From Bacteroidota bacterium (lineage in GTDB: Bacteria > Bacteroidota > Ignavibacteria > Kryptoniales > JAKASW01), in assembly GCA_021845665.1 (NCBI GenBank), contig JAJZVO010000028.1, positions 1-53,181 of the forward strand: a stretch of 53,181 bases of DNA, in the 5' to 3' direction. The position numbers were made by a program, and so were the translations under genes. Below, piece by piece: positions 18,917 to 29,004 of this stretch (its first letter is position 1; every line of letters starts with the position of its first letter). The notes under the pieces were generated by a model. It did no database searches, was not told where the DNA came from, and saw only the letters and a list, made by a program, of their open reading frames with translations.

Positions 18917-18932
18917 TGGCACGGCCTTTGCA
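18917..18932 (+). promoter_or_regulatory. Sigma-54 promoter of the hox operon
   Basis: The sequence TGGCACGGCCTTTGCA matches the sigma-54 consensus TGGCACG-N4-TTGCA at every defined base. GG (18918-18919) and GC (18930-18931) are separated by the required 10 nt. Predicted transcription start is near 18943, giving a leader of about 150 nt before hoxE. Sigma-54 control of hydrogenase operons is known from other bacteria. An activator ATPase is needed but none is encoded in the window. Confidence 0.8.
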
Positions 18933-19070
18933 AAAAATAGTCGGCTAGCGAAGATCATGTTTTGCATGCGGTGTAACTGGAATCCAAGTTTACTCGCTTC
19001 ACATTCATCTCTTCCACACTTCAGCCCTTAGGCGATTACTATCTGGAATTCAATTCTTCCCGGAGGAACG

Positions 19071-19088
19071 ATGACTATATTTCAGTAG
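19071..19088 (+). CDS. Five-codon leader ORF before hoxE
   Basis: ATG ACT ATA TTT CAG TAG (19071-19088) is preceded by a strong GGAGGA at 19062-19067. Its stop lies 5 nt before the hoxE ATG, which itself has no ribosome-binding site. This arrangement suggests re-initiation or coupling. The alternative is that hoxE starts at a rare in-frame ATT at 19079 served by the same site. Confidence 0.45.
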   Translation: MTIFQ

Positions 19089-19093
19089 ATTTC

Positions 19094-19585
19094 ATGAAGG
19101 CGGAAAGGCCTTCCGATGATAAACGCTGGAGGCTTGTCGACGCGACAATGCGAAGACACGGCCACGAACCAAACTGTCTCATAGAAGCTCTTCATACGGT
19201 TCAGGAATCGTTCGGCTATCTCGAAAAAGACGCGCTGAGATATGTCGCTTTGTCATTGCGTGTTCCTTTGAGCAAGGTGTACGGCGTCGCTACTTTCTAT
19301 CACTTTTTTTCGATGAAGCCCCAGGGCAAACACACTTGCGTGGTTTGTATGGGTACCGCGTGTTACATCAAAGGGGCGCAGAACTTGCTCGACTCCGTCA
19401 GAAGCAGAATGGTTGTTGAACCGGGCGATACCACTTCAGACGGTCAGCTCTCTCTTCTTACTGCCAGATGTGTCGGATCGTGCGGGCTTGCGCCCGCTGT
19501 CGTGATCGACAATAAAGTTCTTGGGAACGTGACGGAGTCCAGGCTCTCCGAGACTCTGGGGAGGTCGGTGGAGCATGAGCTCTGA
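19094..19585 (+). CDS. hoxE: Bidirectional hydrogenase diaphorase subunit HoxE
   Basis: This 163-residue thioredoxin-fold subunit (NuoE-like) holds a [2Fe-2S] cluster with ligands C85, C90, C126 and C130 (CMGTACY and CVGSCG). In the Hox complex it joins HoxF and HoxU in the NAD(H)-reducing half. It is the first structural gene after the sigma-54 promoter. It overlaps hoxF by 11 bp. The start at ATG 19094 is uncertain because the only Shine-Dalgarno site belongs to the preceding five-codon ORF. Confidence 0.9.
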   Translation: MKAERPSDDKRWRLVDATMRRHGHEPNCLIEALHTVQESFGYLEKDALRYVALSLRVPLSKVYGVATFYHFFSMKPQGKHTCVVCMGTACYIKGAQNLLDSVRSRMVVEPGDTTSDGQLSLLTARCVGSCGLAPAVVIDNKVLGNVTESRLSETLGRSVEHEL

Positions 19586-21227
19586 AGGAAGTGTTGAAGG
19601 CGCGGCAGATCCCGGGGGGGATGGCAAAACTCATTCTCTGAACGTGTGTGTCGCGGCGGGCTGCCTTTCATCAGGCAGCGAGAAGGTCAAGGTAGCGCTC
19701 GAAGACGCGGTGAAGTCGCACGGATTGGAGCATGAGTGCAAGGTCAAGGGAGTCGGATGTCTCGGGTTATGCTCGAAGGGGCCGCTTGTCTCTGTCGAGA
19801 AGGAGAACGTAGTATACCAGGATGTTGAGCCTGGCGACGCTGCTGAGATAGTGGAAAGTCTGGGTAAAGAAGCGGTGACGAGGTTGAAGTGCGACATGGA
19901 GTCGCCGTTCTTCACGCGCCAGACGAAAATTGTCCTCGAAAACTGTGGCATCATAGATCCTGAGCGAATAGAGGATTACCTGGCCGCCGACGGTTATGAA
20001 GCGCTGTCGAAGGCTCTTACGCAGTTAACCCCTCACGATGTTGTCGATCAAATTTCGAAGAGTGGACTGCGCGGAAGAGGCGGAGCCGGTTACCCGACCG
20101 GTCTGAAGTGGAGCACGATAGCGAAGTCCGTTCCGGATTCGACGGGAAGAAAGTTCGTCATTTGCAATGCCGACGAAGGCGACCCGGGCGCGTTCATGGA
20201 CAGGAGTGTCCTGGAAAGCGACCCGTTCAGGGTTCTCGAAGGAATGGCAATTGCGGGCTACGCTACCGGTGCCAGCCAGGGTTACATTTACGTGCGAGCG
20301 GAGTATCCTCTCGCGGTAAAGCGGCTCAGGACCGCAATCAGGCAGGCCGAGAAAAGCGGTTACCTGGGCGCAAACATTTTAGATACGACGTTCAGCTTTC
20401 GCATCGATATCCGGCTCGGTGCAGGCGCATTTGTTTGCGGCGAAGAGACTGCGCTGATCGCGTCGATCGAGGGAAAGCGAGGGACTCCGCGTCCTAGGCC
20501 TCCCTATCCCGCCGAACACGGCCTTTGGGGAGCTCCTACACTCATCAACAACGTGGAGACCTACGCTAACGTGCCCGCGATCATTAGGCACGGCGGCGAA
20601 TGGTTTGCATCGCGGGGGACGGAGAAGAGTAAGGGGACGAAGGTCTTCGCGCTCGCGGGAAGGGTGCGGAACACCGGGCTTATCGAAGTCCCGATCGGCA
20701 TTACTCTTCGCGAAGTGGTTTTCGACATTGGTGGCGGCGTGCCGGATGGAAAGAAGTTCAAGGCTGTCCAAACCGGCGGACCTTCCGGAGGCTGCATCCC
20801 GGCTGAGCATCTCGACATGCCGGTGGATTACGAAACCCTTTCGCGGGTCGGGTCCATGATGGGATCGGGAGGGATGATCGTTGCCGACGAGACCTCGTGC
20901 ATGGTCGACGTCGCCAAGTTTTTCATGGAATTTTGCATGAGTGAGTCCTGCGGGAAGTGCATCCCGTGCCGTGTAGGCACGGCCCAAATGTACGACCTGC
21001 TGTGCAAGATAACGAGCGGCCAGGCATCGATGCAGGACCTCGATCTTCTGATTGAATTGTGCGACATGGTGAAAAGCACCAGCCTGTGTGGGCTCGGTCA
21101 ATCCGCTCCTAATCCAGTATTGAGCACTCTCCGCTATTTCAGGAGCGAGTACGAAGAACACATACTGAACAAGCGCTGCCCGGCCGGTGTCTGTAAAATG
21201 TCAAACGAGGTGGTGCATAATGGCTAA
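19575..21227 (+). CDS. hoxF: Bidirectional hydrogenase diaphorase subunit HoxF
   Basis: This 550-residue subunit exchanges electrons with NAD(H). An N-terminal [2Fe-2S] thioredoxin-like domain has C25, C30, C62 and C66. The FMN/NAD-binding 51-kDa domain has [13 protein letters not shown] (168-179) and [13 protein letters not shown] (198-210). The [4Fe-4S] ligands are C459, C462, C465 and C505 ([13 protein letters not shown]). The C-terminus ends just after CPAGVCK, without the extra ferredoxin domain of some relatives. It overlaps hoxE by 11 bp and hoxU by 8 bp. Confidence 0.95.
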   Translation: MSSEGSVEGAADPGGDGKTHSLNVCVAAGCLSSGSEKVKVALEDAVKSHGLEHECKVKGVGCLGLCSKGPLVSVEKENVVYQDVEPGDAAEIVESLGKEAVTRLKCDMESPFFTRQTKIVLENCGIIDPERIEDYLAADGYEALSKALTQLTPHDVVDQISKSGLRGRGGAGYPTGLKWSTIAKSVPDSTGRKFVICNADEGDPGAFMDRSVLESDPFRVLEGMAIAGYATGASQGYIYVRAEYPLAVKRLRTAIRQAEKSGYLGANILDTTFSFRIDIRLGAGAFVCGEETALIASIEGKRGTPRPRPPYPAEHGLWGAPTLINNVETYANVPAIIRHGGEWFASRGTEKSKGTKVFALAGRVRNTGLIEVPIGITLREVVFDIGGGVPDGKKFKAVQTGGPSGGCIPAEHLDMPVDYETLSRVGSMMGSGGMIVADETSCMVDVAKFFMEFCMSESCGKCIPCRVGTAQMYDLLCKITSGQASMQDLDLLIELCDMVKSTSLCGLGQSAPNPVLSTLRYFRSEYEEHILNKRCPAGVCKMSNEVVHNG

Positions 21228-21939
21228 ACAGGTTCAAGTCAAGACTCTCAAGATAAACGGCGTCGATGTAGGCGGAAGGGGAGACCAGACGATACTGCAA
21301 GTTGCGAGGGAACACGATATCGAGATGCCGACACTGTGCCATATCGAAGGGCTGTCCGATGTCGGTGCATGTCGTCTATGCCTGGTGGAGGTGAAAGGGA
21401 TTAACAAACTCATTCCCTCATGTACGACGCTCGTCGAGGAAGGGATGGAAGTTACGACAAATTCCGAGCGTCTTGCGAAATACAGGAAGATGGTACTGGA
21501 GCTTCTCTTCGCGGAGCGCAACCATATCTGTTCCGTATGCGTGAGCAACGGGCATTGCGATCTCCAGGACCTTGCAAGGCTCTTAGGAGTCACCCATGTA
21601 AGGTATCCTTATCGTTACCCGAGGCTTTCGGTCGACGCATCCCACCAACGGTTCGTCCTTGACCAGAACCGATGCATTCTCTGTACCCGGTGCGTCAGGG
21701 TATGCGACGAAATTGAAGGCGCTCATACCTGGGATGTCATGGGCAGAGGAATAGAGGCAAAGGTAATCACCGACCTCAACCAGCCGTGGGGCTCTTCGGA
21801 GACTTGTACGAGCTGCGGGAAATGCGTCCAGGTATGTCCTACCGGAGCGCTATCTGAGAAAGGTAAGTCGGTAGCCGAAATGTCCAAGAGGCGTCAGTTC
21901 CTTCCATATCTGACCACGATGAGAGAGGAGCGGGAATGA
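21220..21939 (+). CDS. hoxU: Bidirectional hydrogenase diaphorase subunit HoxU
   Basis: This 239-residue NuoG-N-terminus-like subunit wires HoxF to the hydrogenase. [2Fe-2S] ligands are C40, C51, C54 and C68; the His-Cys cluster is H102/C104/C107/C113; two ferredoxin motifs are C152/C155/C158/C162 and C196/C199/C202/C206. The start is ATG 21220, inside the hoxF end (8-bp overlap) and behind GAGGTGG; an upstream in-frame ATG at 21187 lies deep within hoxF. Compared with NuoG from 3232, the molybdopterin-like domain is absent, as expected for HoxU. Confidence 0.94.
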   Translation: MAKQVQVKTLKINGVDVGGRGDQTILQVAREHDIEMPTLCHIEGLSDVGACRLCLVEVKGINKLIPSCTTLVEEGMEVTTNSERLAKYRKMVLELLFAERNHICSVCVSNGHCDLQDLARLLGVTHVRYPYRYPRLSVDASHQRFVLDQNRCILCTRCVRVCDEIEGAHTWDVMGRGIEAKVITDLNQPWGSSETCTSCGKCVQVCPTGALSEKGKSVAEMSKRRQFLPYLTTMREERE

Positions 21940-21964
21940 AGAACGTGCGGGGAGTCAACGAATT

Positions 21965-22498
21965 ATGAAGAAGATAAAATTTGCCACTGTCTGGCTTGAC
22001 GGCTGTTCGGGTTGTCATATGTCGTTTCTCGATATCGACGAAAAGCTCCTTGACCTTGCAGGGAAAATAGACGTCGTATATAGTCCGCTCGTAGACAATA
22101 AGACTTTCCCTGGCGATGTCGATCTGACACTTGTCGAGGGAGCAGTTTCGAGCGATGAAGACCTGGAAAAGATCCGCAGTATTCGCACTAGGACTAAGCT
22201 CCTTGTCGCGCTCGGAGATTGCGCGGTTACAGGGAACATTCCGTCGATGCGAAATCAGTTCGGTATGAACGCGGTACTCCGAAGGGCGTATGTTGAGAAC
22301 AAGACTATAGGCGGAAAAATCCCGAACGTGAATCTCCCGACTCTTCTGCCGGAAGTAAGGCCTGTACACGAGCTTGTAAGAGTCGATCATTTTCTTCCCG
22401 GCTGTCCTCCTCCGGCTGAAGTCATCGAGTATTTGATAGATGAACTTCTCGCCGGCCGAACTCCCGATCCGGAGCGCCGGACTCGGTTCGGACTTTAA
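21965..22498 (+). CDS. hoxY: [NiFe] hydrogenase small subunit HoxY
   Basis: This 177-residue small subunit carries the proximal [4Fe-4S] cluster, with ligands C14 and C17 (DGCSGCH), C86 (GDCAVTG) and C147 (PGCPPP). No Tat signal is present, so the enzyme is cytoplasmic, fitting group 3d. It is 25 nt behind hoxU and 28 nt ahead of hoxH. The short length with a single cluster is typical of NAD-linked hydrogenases. Confidence 0.95.
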   Translation: MKKIKFATVWLDGCSGCHMSFLDIDEKLLDLAGKIDVVYSPLVDNKTFPGDVDLTLVEGAVSSDEDLEKIRSIRTRTKLLVALGDCAVTGNIPSMRNQFGMNAVLRRAYVENKTIGGKIPNVNLPTLLPEVRPVHELVRVDHFLPGCPPPAEVIEYLIDELLAGRTPDPERRTRFGL

Positions 22499-22526
22499 TG
22501 ATAATCGTTGTTCAGAGGAATATCGT

Positions 22527-23948
22527 ATGTCCAAACAGATAATCATAGATCCCGTTACCAGAATTGAGGGGCACGGGAAGATTACAATTCAGCTTGATGA
22601 AGACGGTTCAGTGAAGGACGCCTTCTTTCACGTCACTCAGATAAGAGGGTTCGAGAAATTCTGCGAGGGGAGGCCTTTCTATGAAATGCCTTCCTTGATG
22701 GCGAGGATCTGCGGGATATGCCCGGTGAGCCATCTCATCGCTTCGGCGAAGGCTTGCGACGCTATTCTGGGTGTCGTAATTCCTCCTGCTGCTGAAAAGC
22801 TGCGCCGCATCATGAACCTCGCGCAGATAATAGAGTCGCACGCGCTCAGTTTCTTCTACCTCGCTTCGCCGGATTTGCTTCTCGGAATGGATTCTGACCC
22901 CGCGTCAAGGAACATTTTCGGAGTATTAAAAAATAATCCAACCCTGGCAAGGGACGGTGTCCGGATGAGGCAGATGGGCCAGCAGGTTGTCGAGTGGCTC
23001 GGCGGCAAACGGATTCATCCGTCATGGATTGTCCCGGGCGGTGTCAACGAGCCGCTCACAGTCGAAAAGCGAGACCAGATTTTGTCGGCAGTTCCGGAGG
23101 GACTTTTCATTGTCGAGCGCACACTCGAGTGGTTCCGCGGGATACTCGGGAAGTTCGGCAGGGAAATCCAGGAGTTCGCCAACTTCCCCACACTGTATGT
23201 CGGACTCGTCGATTCTGACGGCGGGCTGGAGCATTACGACGGAAAGATCAGGGTAATGGACGCAAGCGGAAACATAATTTCCGACATGCTGGAACCCGGG
23301 AGTTATGATGATTATATCGGTGAAGCCGTTGAACCCTTCAGCTTCCTGAAATTCCCCTACTACAAGCCGATGGGTTACGAGGATGGGATATATCGCGTAG
23401 GTCCGCTCGCGCGCCTTAATATCGTGAACCGCTGCGGCACGAAGCGGGCCGACGAAATGCTTCAGGAGTATAAAGAACTCGGACGCGAGGTGGTACAGAG
23501 TTCGTTTCATTACCACTTCGCAAGGCTGATTGAAATAGTGTTCGCGTTCGAAAAAATCAAGGAACTCCTCGGGGAAGACGACATTCTCGATACGCGCGTC
23601 AGGGCTCATGCCGAACCTAACAACCTGGAAGGGATAGGTGTATCGGAAGCCCCCCGGGGAACGCTTATACATCATTACAAGGTCGATGGCAACGGACTGG
23701 TTACGTGGGCGAACCTGATAATCGCCACGGGTCACAATAATCTCGCGATGAACCGCGGAGTTCTCCAGGTCGCCAGAGCCTTCGTGCATGGAAAACAAAT
23801 GACTGACGGTATGCTCAATCGTGTCGAGGCGGTGATTCGCGCTTATGACCCATGTCTAAGCTGCTCAACGCACGCGGTCGGACAGATGCCGCTCAGGATT
23901 CAGCTCCGCTCGAGTGCGGGAGAAATTGTCGATGAGGTGGTAAGATAA
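22527..23948 (+). CDS. hoxH: [NiFe] hydrogenase large subunit HoxH
   Basis: The 473-residue catalytic subunit binds the NiFe(CN)2CO site through C62 and C65 ([10 protein letters not shown]) and C443 and C446 (DPCLSCSTH). The last 24 residues after H449 form the tail removed by the maturation protease, starting [10 protein letters not shown]. The start is ATG 22527 with AGAGGA upstream; a longer frame from 22440 overlaps hoxY and lacks family similarity. hoxW follows 1 nt after the stop. The protein should catalyse reversible H2 oxidation coupled to NAD+ reduction. Confidence 0.96.
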   Translation: MSKQIIIDPVTRIEGHGKITIQLDEDGSVKDAFFHVTQIRGFEKFCEGRPFYEMPSLMARICGICPVSHLIASAKACDAILGVVIPPAAEKLRRIMNLAQIIESHALSFFYLASPDLLLGMDSDPASRNIFGVLKNNPTLARDGVRMRQMGQQVVEWLGGKRIHPSWIVPGGVNEPLTVEKRDQILSAVPEGLFIVERTLEWFRGILGKFGREIQEFANFPTLYVGLVDSDGGLEHYDGKIRVMDASGNIISDMLEPGSYDDYIGEAVEPFSFLKFPYYKPMGYEDGIYRVGPLARLNIVNRCGTKRADEMLQEYKELGREVVQSSFHYHFARLIEIVFAFEKIKELLGEDDILDTRVRAHAEPNNLEGIGVSEAPRGTLIHHYKVDGNGLVTWANLIIATGHNNLAMNRGVLQVARAFVHGKQMTDGMLNRVEAVIRAYDPCLSCSTHAVGQMPLRIQLRSSAGEIVDEVVR

Positions 23949-23949
23949 A

Positions 23950-24441
23950 ATGCATGACATCGTAGTTATCGGATGCGGCAACCCATTGCGAGGCGACGAC
24001 GGCGCCGGATGGTACGCCGTGGATGAGATCGAGAAAAATTCCGACATAGATAAAATCAGGTTTCTTAAATGCAGGGAGCTGGGGCCGGAACTGTCTGAAA
24101 GTCTCAGCCGTTCCAGGCACGCTCTGTTCATCGATGTGTCGGTCAAGGAGGAAGGTGGCGTGGTGAGAGAGGAAAAATTGCTGCCATCCCCACCAGTGAC
24201 CGCGGTCGACGCTCACAGCCTCGAACCGGAGTCGCTTCTTTCATTGTCGGAAGCGCTCTACGGCCACGTGCCCGGTTCGATACTTCTTTCAGTCCCAGGC
24301 AAATCATTCGGATACGAAGAGAGGATATCAGATGACCTTGCGGGTCCTCTGAAGAAACTCGTTGAAAGGGCTCGCTCCATACTCGATGAATGGATAATCG
24401 AGACTGACAGGGAACGGTTAATTTCTAACGTCGCTGACTGA
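23950..24441 (+). CDS. hoxW: Hydrogenase maturation protease
   Basis: This 163-residue HycI/HybD-type endopeptidase is expected to clip the HoxH tail after nickel insertion. It starts MHDIVVIGCGNPLRGDDGAG, and the likely metal-sensing acids D16/D17 and D62 plus H89 are at family positions. It begins 1 nt after hoxH, so it is dedicated to this enzyme. The hyp genes for NiFe-cofactor assembly are not in the window. Confidence 0.92.
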   Translation: MHDIVVIGCGNPLRGDDGAGWYAVDEIEKNSDIDKIRFLKCRELGPELSESLSRSRHALFIDVSVKEEGGVVREEKLLPSPPVTAVDAHSLEPESLLSLSEALYGHVPGSILLSVPGKSFGYEERISDDLAGPLKKLVERARSILDEWIIETDRERLISNVAD

Positions 24442-24565
24442 AGCAGAGGGAATCCGTATTCTTTCCATGTTCTCCATGTGCATTGACGTGCGTGGGTAAA
24501 GAGGCATCAGGAGGAAAAGGCAGATGGCAACATCTCTTCGGCTGCTTAATTTTCTTGTCCCGCTT

Positions 24566-26005
24566 TTAGAATGGCACTTCTTCGTCGGGCTCGGCGGCAG
24601 CGGCTGGCGGACCCATTTGGAATTTGGCGAAATCTTCGAACCTCGCATACTGCTTCACGAATGTAAGCTTAACGTCCCCCGTCGGGCCATTCCTCTGTTT
24701 GCTTATCATTACCTCGGCCACGCCCGCCGTCGATTCGCCATCCGGATAGCTCTCAATCCCGTACAACTCCGGCCTGTGTATGAAAATGACGACGTCCGCA
24801 TCCTGCTCCAGAGCGCCCGACTCGCGCAGATCGGAAAGGATAGGGCGCTTGTCGTTGCGTTCCTCGACCGAACGCCGCAACTGAGAAAGTGCAATCACCG
24901 GGATGTCGAGTTCTTTCGCAAGTATCTTCAGGCTTCTGGAGATCATCGAAATTTCACGCTCACGGCTCTCTGCTCTTGCAGGACCCTGCATGAGTTGCAG
25001 GTAGTCGACCATAATCAGTCCCAGGTCGTGCTCGCTCTTGAGCCTCCTTGCTCTGGCTCTCAGCTCGAGGACGGACAGCGCTGGGGTATCGTCGATGAAT
25101 ATGGGTGCCGGAGCCAGTTTGTGGATGCGAGTCGAAATCTGTGCCCACTTCTCTTCGGGGAGCGTGCCGGTGCGGAGAGCATGGGCATCGACGCGTGCCT
25201 CGGCGGCGAGCAGGCGAATAAGGAGCTGCTGCTGCGACATTTCGAGGCTGTAAACGGCTGTCGGAACTCCGTACTTCACGGCAGCATTTCTCGCCAGTGA
25301 AAGGGCGAAAGCGGTCTTTCCCACGCTTGGTCTGGCGGCGATAATAATGAGATCCGATTTCTGGAGTCCGCCCGTCATCCCATCGAGGTCGCTAAATCCC
25401 GTCGGAACGCCGGTGACGCCTCCTTTGGAGCCGTGGATCCTTTCGAGCACCTCCATCGTCTTTACGAGAGCCTGCTGCAGGGGAACCACGGACTTCTTAA
25501 GGCGCGCTTCGGAAACTTTGAAAATATCGCGTTCGATCTCGTCTATCAGCCCGAACGCGTCTTCCCGGTTATCGAAACACTTCTGGACGTTCTGGGACAT
25601 CGTTGTTATCAGTGTCCGGAGCATGTGTTTCTCCGCGACAATCTGAGCGTGTGCCTCGACGTTTGCGGAGGACACCACCGAAGAGACAAGTTCGTTGAGG
25701 TAAGCAGAACCTCCGATGTTATCGAGGTGGCCGGTTCTCCTGAGCTCTTCGCGAATAGTAATAACGTCTATCTCGACGTTGCGTGTATAGAGTTCGAGCA
25801 TCGCGGCGAATATCTTCTCGTTCGCCATAGAATAAAAATAGTCCGGCTGGAGGAGTTCTATAGCGGGCGACACCGCGTGCTTATCCAAAAGCATCGCGCC
25901 AAGGACGGCTTTTTCCGCCTCGACATCCTGGGGAGGAATCCGCCCGCCGGACGCACTCTCCGGTACGAAGTCCCTCAAATTCTTTTGTTCAAAATCGGTG
26001 GCCAT
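24566..26005 (-). CDS. dnaB: Replicative DNA helicase DnaB
   Basis: This 479-residue hexameric helicase unwinds DNA ahead of the replisome. The N-terminal domain (about 24-130) starts IPPQDVEAEKAVLGAML; the RecA-like ATPase has Walker A ARPSVGKT at 224-231 and Walker B ending at D334 (LIMVDYLQLM), with later RESGALEQDADVV. No intein is present. An acidic C-terminal tail ends PDEEVPF. It follows the uracil-DNA glycosylase on the minus strand by 85 bp; TAGATTTG in that gap resembles a -7 element. It converges with the hox operon. Confidence 0.97.
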   Translation of the reverse strand: MATDFEQKNLRDFVPESASGGRIPPQDVEAEKAVLGAMLLDKHAVSPAIELLQPDYFYSMANEKIFAAMLELYTRNVEIDVITIREELRRTGHLDNIGGSAYLNELVSSVVSSANVEAHAQIVAEKHMLRTLITTMSQNVQKCFDNREDAFGLIDEIERDIFKVSEARLKKSVVPLQQALVKTMEVLERIHGSKGGVTGVPTGFSDLDGMTGGLQKSDLIIIAARPSVGKTAFALSLARNAAVKYGVPTAVYSLEMSQQQLLIRLLAAEARVDAHALRTGTLPEEKWAQISTRIHKLAPAPIFIDDTPALSVLELRARARRLKSEHDLGLIMVDYLQLMQGPARAESREREISMISRSLKILAKELDIPVIALSQLRRSVEERNDKRPILSDLRESGALEQDADVVIFIHRPELYGIESYPDGESTAGVAEVMISKQRNGPTGDVKLTFVKQYARFEDFAKFQMGPPAAAAEPDEEVPF

Positions 26006-26090
26006 CTAGCATTCTTCAATTCTCAATGTTCAATTTTCAATTAAGCTTGCCCCGGCTTCCGCAAATCTAAAATTCAAAATTTAAAGTCCG

Positions 26091-26930
26091 TCAGAGCTCG
26101 TCGTACATCTTTCTCATCTTCTGCACATCCTCCCATGCCGGCCTTTTCCAGTTGGGATTGCGAAGGAGTGCGGCGGGATGGAAAGTCACCAGGACCTTGA
26201 TACCTTGGTATTCGTAAGTGTTCTTGCGCAGCTCGGTGAGAGTTGCGTTGGTCTTCAGCAATGTCTGCCCGGCGATCCGCCCAAGACATAATATTATCTT
26301 CGGCTTAATGATCTCCAGCTGTTTCTTCAGGTACGGCTCGCACGCCTCTGCTTCTTCCGGCAGCGGGTCGCGATTGTTAGGCGGCCTGCATTTGAGGATA
26401 TTGCAAATGTAGACGTCTTCCCGTTTCAGTTGAACTGCCGCGAGTATTTTGTTCAAGAGTTGCCCGGCGCGGCCGACGAACGGCTCGCCTTGCTCGTCTT
26501 CGTCGGCGCCGGGCGCTTCTCCTATCAGAACCAGTTTTGAGTTCAGGTTGCCAACGCCGAAAACAAACTTCCTGCGCGTCGCCCCGAGATTGCATTTCAT
26601 ACAACTGGATATTGCCGAATCGAGCTTCTGAAGCGAGTCGCTCTCGCTCCAGTTGGGATCGATTTTCCATTCCTCTTTTGTAACCGCTTTCTCGAAAAGA
26701 TACTTCTCTTCAGATATTCTGATCGTCTTTGACTTCAATCTTTCACCGCTGATTGAGATATTACTCGCAACTTCATCGTTTGTACCGGCAAGGGAAGCGG
26801 AAATCGGAGGAATCGACTGGGGCTCGACATTTTCCGGAAGGAAAAATTCATCGCCGAAAATCTCTGCCTGCTGTTTAAGGAATTGTTCGACATCTTTGAG
26901 AGTGTTCTCAATCGGGTTTTCGTTCTCCAT
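26091..26930 (-). CDS. Family 4 uracil-DNA glycosylase
   Basis: This 279-residue repair enzyme removes uracil from DNA. The iron-sulfur ligands of family 4 are C110, C113, C181 and C197. Motif A is [20 protein letters not shown] (137-156), and the second active-site block is HPAALLRNP (251-259). The first ~90 residues form a polar, acidic extension that is not part of the catalytic fold. It lies upstream of dnaB on the same strand, which gives a replication/repair pair. Confidence 0.92.
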   Translation of the reverse strand: MENENPIENTLKDVEQFLKQQAEIFGDEFFLPENVEPQSIPPISASLAGTNDEVASNISISGERLKSKTIRISEEKYLFEKAVTKEEWKIDPNWSESDSLQKLDSAISSCMKCNLGATRRKFVFGVGNLNSKLVLIGEAPGADEDEQGEPFVGRAGQLLNKILAAVQLKREDVYICNILKCRPPNNRDPLPEEAEACEPYLKKQLEIIKPKIILCLGRIAGQTLLKTNATLTELRKNTYEYQGIKVLVTFHPAALLRNPNWKRPAWEDVQKMRKMYDEL

Positions 26931-26939
26931 GCGTGTAGA

Positions 26940-27261
26940 AATTTATCCGCAGGCGCCTTCAAAATCAAACGGATCATCCTCGAGTGCGGAACGGTCGGCG
27001 GGATGGATGATGTCAAGGGGGGATATCCTGCCGGATGTGAATTCCTCCGCGCTACAACCGGTTAACCTTTCAGCGTTCCCGATGGCATAATAGACCTTCG
27101 CATCCGTGTCGAACTGAAATATGAAATATAAGGCCGTCGCTTGCCGACACAATCGGAGTTTGCCTTTCGATCTTCCGAGTGATGCCCAGGATTATGCGAT
27201 CGAAGTTGCCGACCGCTGCACACGCGCTTGTCTTGGAAAGCAAATTTAAAATGCCTCCCAA
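26940..27261 (-). pseudogene. PAS-domain gene remnant, frameshifted
   Basis: Two minus-strand frames together spell one PAS-like domain. Frame one, from ATG 27261, runs into SASDGLIF; frame two continues QFDTDAKVYYAIGNAERLTG and then IIHPADRS. The frames are split by a 7-bp tandem duplication (GAAATAT at 27116-27122 and 27123-27129). Removing one copy restores a continuous reading. The domain is cut short by a stop 10 nt before the glycosylase gene. No histidine-kinase or cyclase domain remains, so the original sensor type is unknown. Confidence 0.6.
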
Positions 27262-27325
27262 GACCGTCTTCTTGATCGGTGATGAAGCTGCTCTCTGTCT
27301 TGTGGAAGAAAAAAATTGGGGAAGA

Positions 27326-28714
27326 TCAGACGGTCCGGGAGAAGATCGGCTTCTCTTTCATCATCTTCTCGATGTACGCATCGAAGGCCATCGCTATGTT
27401 TCTGATGACAAGTCTCCCCATTCCTTTCACAATGATCTTATCGCGGCTCAGCTCCAGGAGGTCGTCCTGAACGAACTCCTCGAATTTCGGAAAGGCCGAG
27501 GCAAAGTATTCATCGAAGTTTATGCCGAATTTCTTTTCGACTTCACGCTTGTCCAGTTCCATATCGCACATGAGCCGCATTATGACGTGCTGTCTAACTA
27601 TGTCGTCTTCGGTCATCTTATATCCGAGCACCGTAGGGAACCGTTTCTCGTCGATCGCGTTATAGTAGTCTTTCAGCGACTTGTAATTCTGTGCGTAGAC
27701 GTGGTGGAACTGGCTGATCCCGGAGTTGCCGAATGCGTAAAGGTCCGCACCGGAATGAGTCGAATAACCCTGAAAGTTTCTGTAGAGTGTTTTCCGCTGC
27801 TGCGCTATCGCGAGCTCGTCGTCCGGTTTAGCGAAGTGGTCCATCCCTATGTAGACATATCCAGAAGAAGCGAGTAGCTCGATCGTCATTTTCAGTATTT
27901 CGAGTTTTATCTCAGGTGACGGCAAAGCTTCCTTGTCGATGAGCTTCTGGTGCGACTTGAGCCAGGGAACGTGCGCGAAATTGAATACCGCTATGCGTTC
28001 GGGAGAAATGTCGATTATCTTCTTGAGACTCTCCTCGAACGATTTCAGAGTCTGGTACGGAAGACCGTAAATCATGTCGAGGTTGATGCTCCCGAATTCG
28101 AGCTTGCGGCTCCACTCGACCGCGTCCCGCGTGATCTTTTCGGGCTGGACTCTGTTCACTGCCTCCTGAACTTTCGGCTCGAAATCCTGGACGCCCATGC
28201 TGATCCTGTTAAACCCCGATTCGCGGAAAGCCCGCATGTGCTCGAACGTCAGCCCGCGCGGGTCGATCTCCACGCTCGCTTCGATGTCCGGCGAGAATGT
28301 GAAGTGCTTTTTGATAGCATCGGCGAGCATCTTGATTTCCTCGGGCGTCAGGTAAGACGGGGTGCCGCCTCCCCAATGAAGCTGTCCGATTTTCCGGTTC
28401 TTGTTAAAGTAAGGAGCAGACAGCTCCATCTCCTTTTTTAGATACGTGAGATATTCCGCGATTCGTTCACGGCTATGAGTGATAAGCATGTTGCAGCCGC
28501 AGAAATAGCAGAGCGTGTCGCAAAACGGGATGTGATAATAAAGTGAGATCTCCGCCAGGGAATCGGGCCTGTTGTTGTCTCTCAGGGCCTGGAGGAAATC
28601 GTCGGCAGTGAAGCTGGAGCTGAAGGCGGGGGCGGGCGGGTAACTGGTGTATCGAGGTCCGGGTCTGTCGTACTTCTTGATAAGCTTTATGTCTATGTTA
28701 TCAATCGTGCTCAT
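27326..28714 (-). CDS. hemN: Oxygen-independent coproporphyrinogen III oxidase
   Basis: This 462-residue radical-SAM enzyme decarboxylates coproporphyrinogen III to protoporphyrinogen IX without O2. The cluster motif is C65-x3-C69-x2-C72 (HIPFCDTLCYFCGCN), and the N-terminus KKYDRPGPRYTSYPPAP is diagnostic of true HemN rather than HemW. The SAM-binding GGGTPSYL follows. The start is ATG 28714 because GGAAGGA lies 6 nt upstream; an in-frame ATG at 28750 would add 12 residues. An anaerobic heme route fits an organism with a hydrogenase. Confidence 0.94.
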   Translation of the reverse strand: MSTIDNIDIKLIKKYDRPGPRYTSYPPAPAFSSSFTADDFLQALRDNNRPDSLAEISLYYHIPFCDTLCYFCGCNMLITHSRERIAEYLTYLKKEMELSAPYFNKNRKIGQLHWGGGTPSYLTPEEIKMLADAIKKHFTFSPDIEASVEIDPRGLTFEHMRAFRESGFNRISMGVQDFEPKVQEAVNRVQPEKITRDAVEWSRKLEFGSINLDMIYGLPYQTLKSFEESLKKIIDISPERIAVFNFAHVPWLKSHQKLIDKEALPSPEIKLEILKMTIELLASSGYVYIGMDHFAKPDDELAIAQQRKTLYRNFQGYSTHSGADLYAFGNSGISQFHHVYAQNYKSLKDYYNAIDEKRFPTVLGYKMTEDDIVRQHVIMRLMCDMELDKREVEKKFGINFDEYFASAFPKFEEFVQDDLLELSRDKIIVKGMGRLVIRNIAMAFDAYIEKMMKEKPIFSRTV

Positions 28715-28942
28715 TTTCGTCCTTCCGTGTAAATTCCCGGGTATAATCATTGTTTCGTGCCGCCGGAAATACTTCAGCCTGTTATCAATAGCCCCGGCGA
28801 ATTTAGGTCTCGAAAAATTTAACCCTTGCGTCCGGCAAGTTCAAGTTCAAGGTGAATGCGGGGTAGGCGTCTTGCTCGTTATGAACGGAGAAGAAAGATT
28901 GGTACGCCGATGACAGGAAAATGAACCTGGAAGGAGACTGAC

Positions 28943-28999
28943 ATGCTTGTGATCGATTCTTATCTGCGAGAATCCGTTCTCCTTTCGTGTCTCCTGTAA
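28943..28999 (+). CDS. Possible 18-residue peptide
   Basis: ATG 28943 is preceded by GGAAGGAG with a 6-nt gap, and the frame ends TAA at 28999. The peptide MLVIDSYLRESVLLSCLL is half hydrophobic. A terminator follows after 5 nt, which makes a self-contained unit. I know of no homologue, and chance is a real possibility. Confidence 0.25.
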   Translation: MLVIDSYLRESVLLSCLL

Positions 29000-29004
29000 G
29001 AAAC

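Larger units (their letters stand above)
18580..19093. other. hox operon control region
   Basis: 514 bp between the Crp/Fnr gene and hoxE. It contains the sigma-54 promoter at 18917-18932 and the leader ORF at 19071-19088. The ~330 bp upstream of the promoter would be the place for enhancer-binding-protein sites; I recognise no specific palindrome there. Confidence 0.6.

Noticed and set aside
24524-25300. 258-codon + strand frame over dnaB
   Set aside because: It overlaps a conserved essential gene on the other strand and has no recognisable domain.
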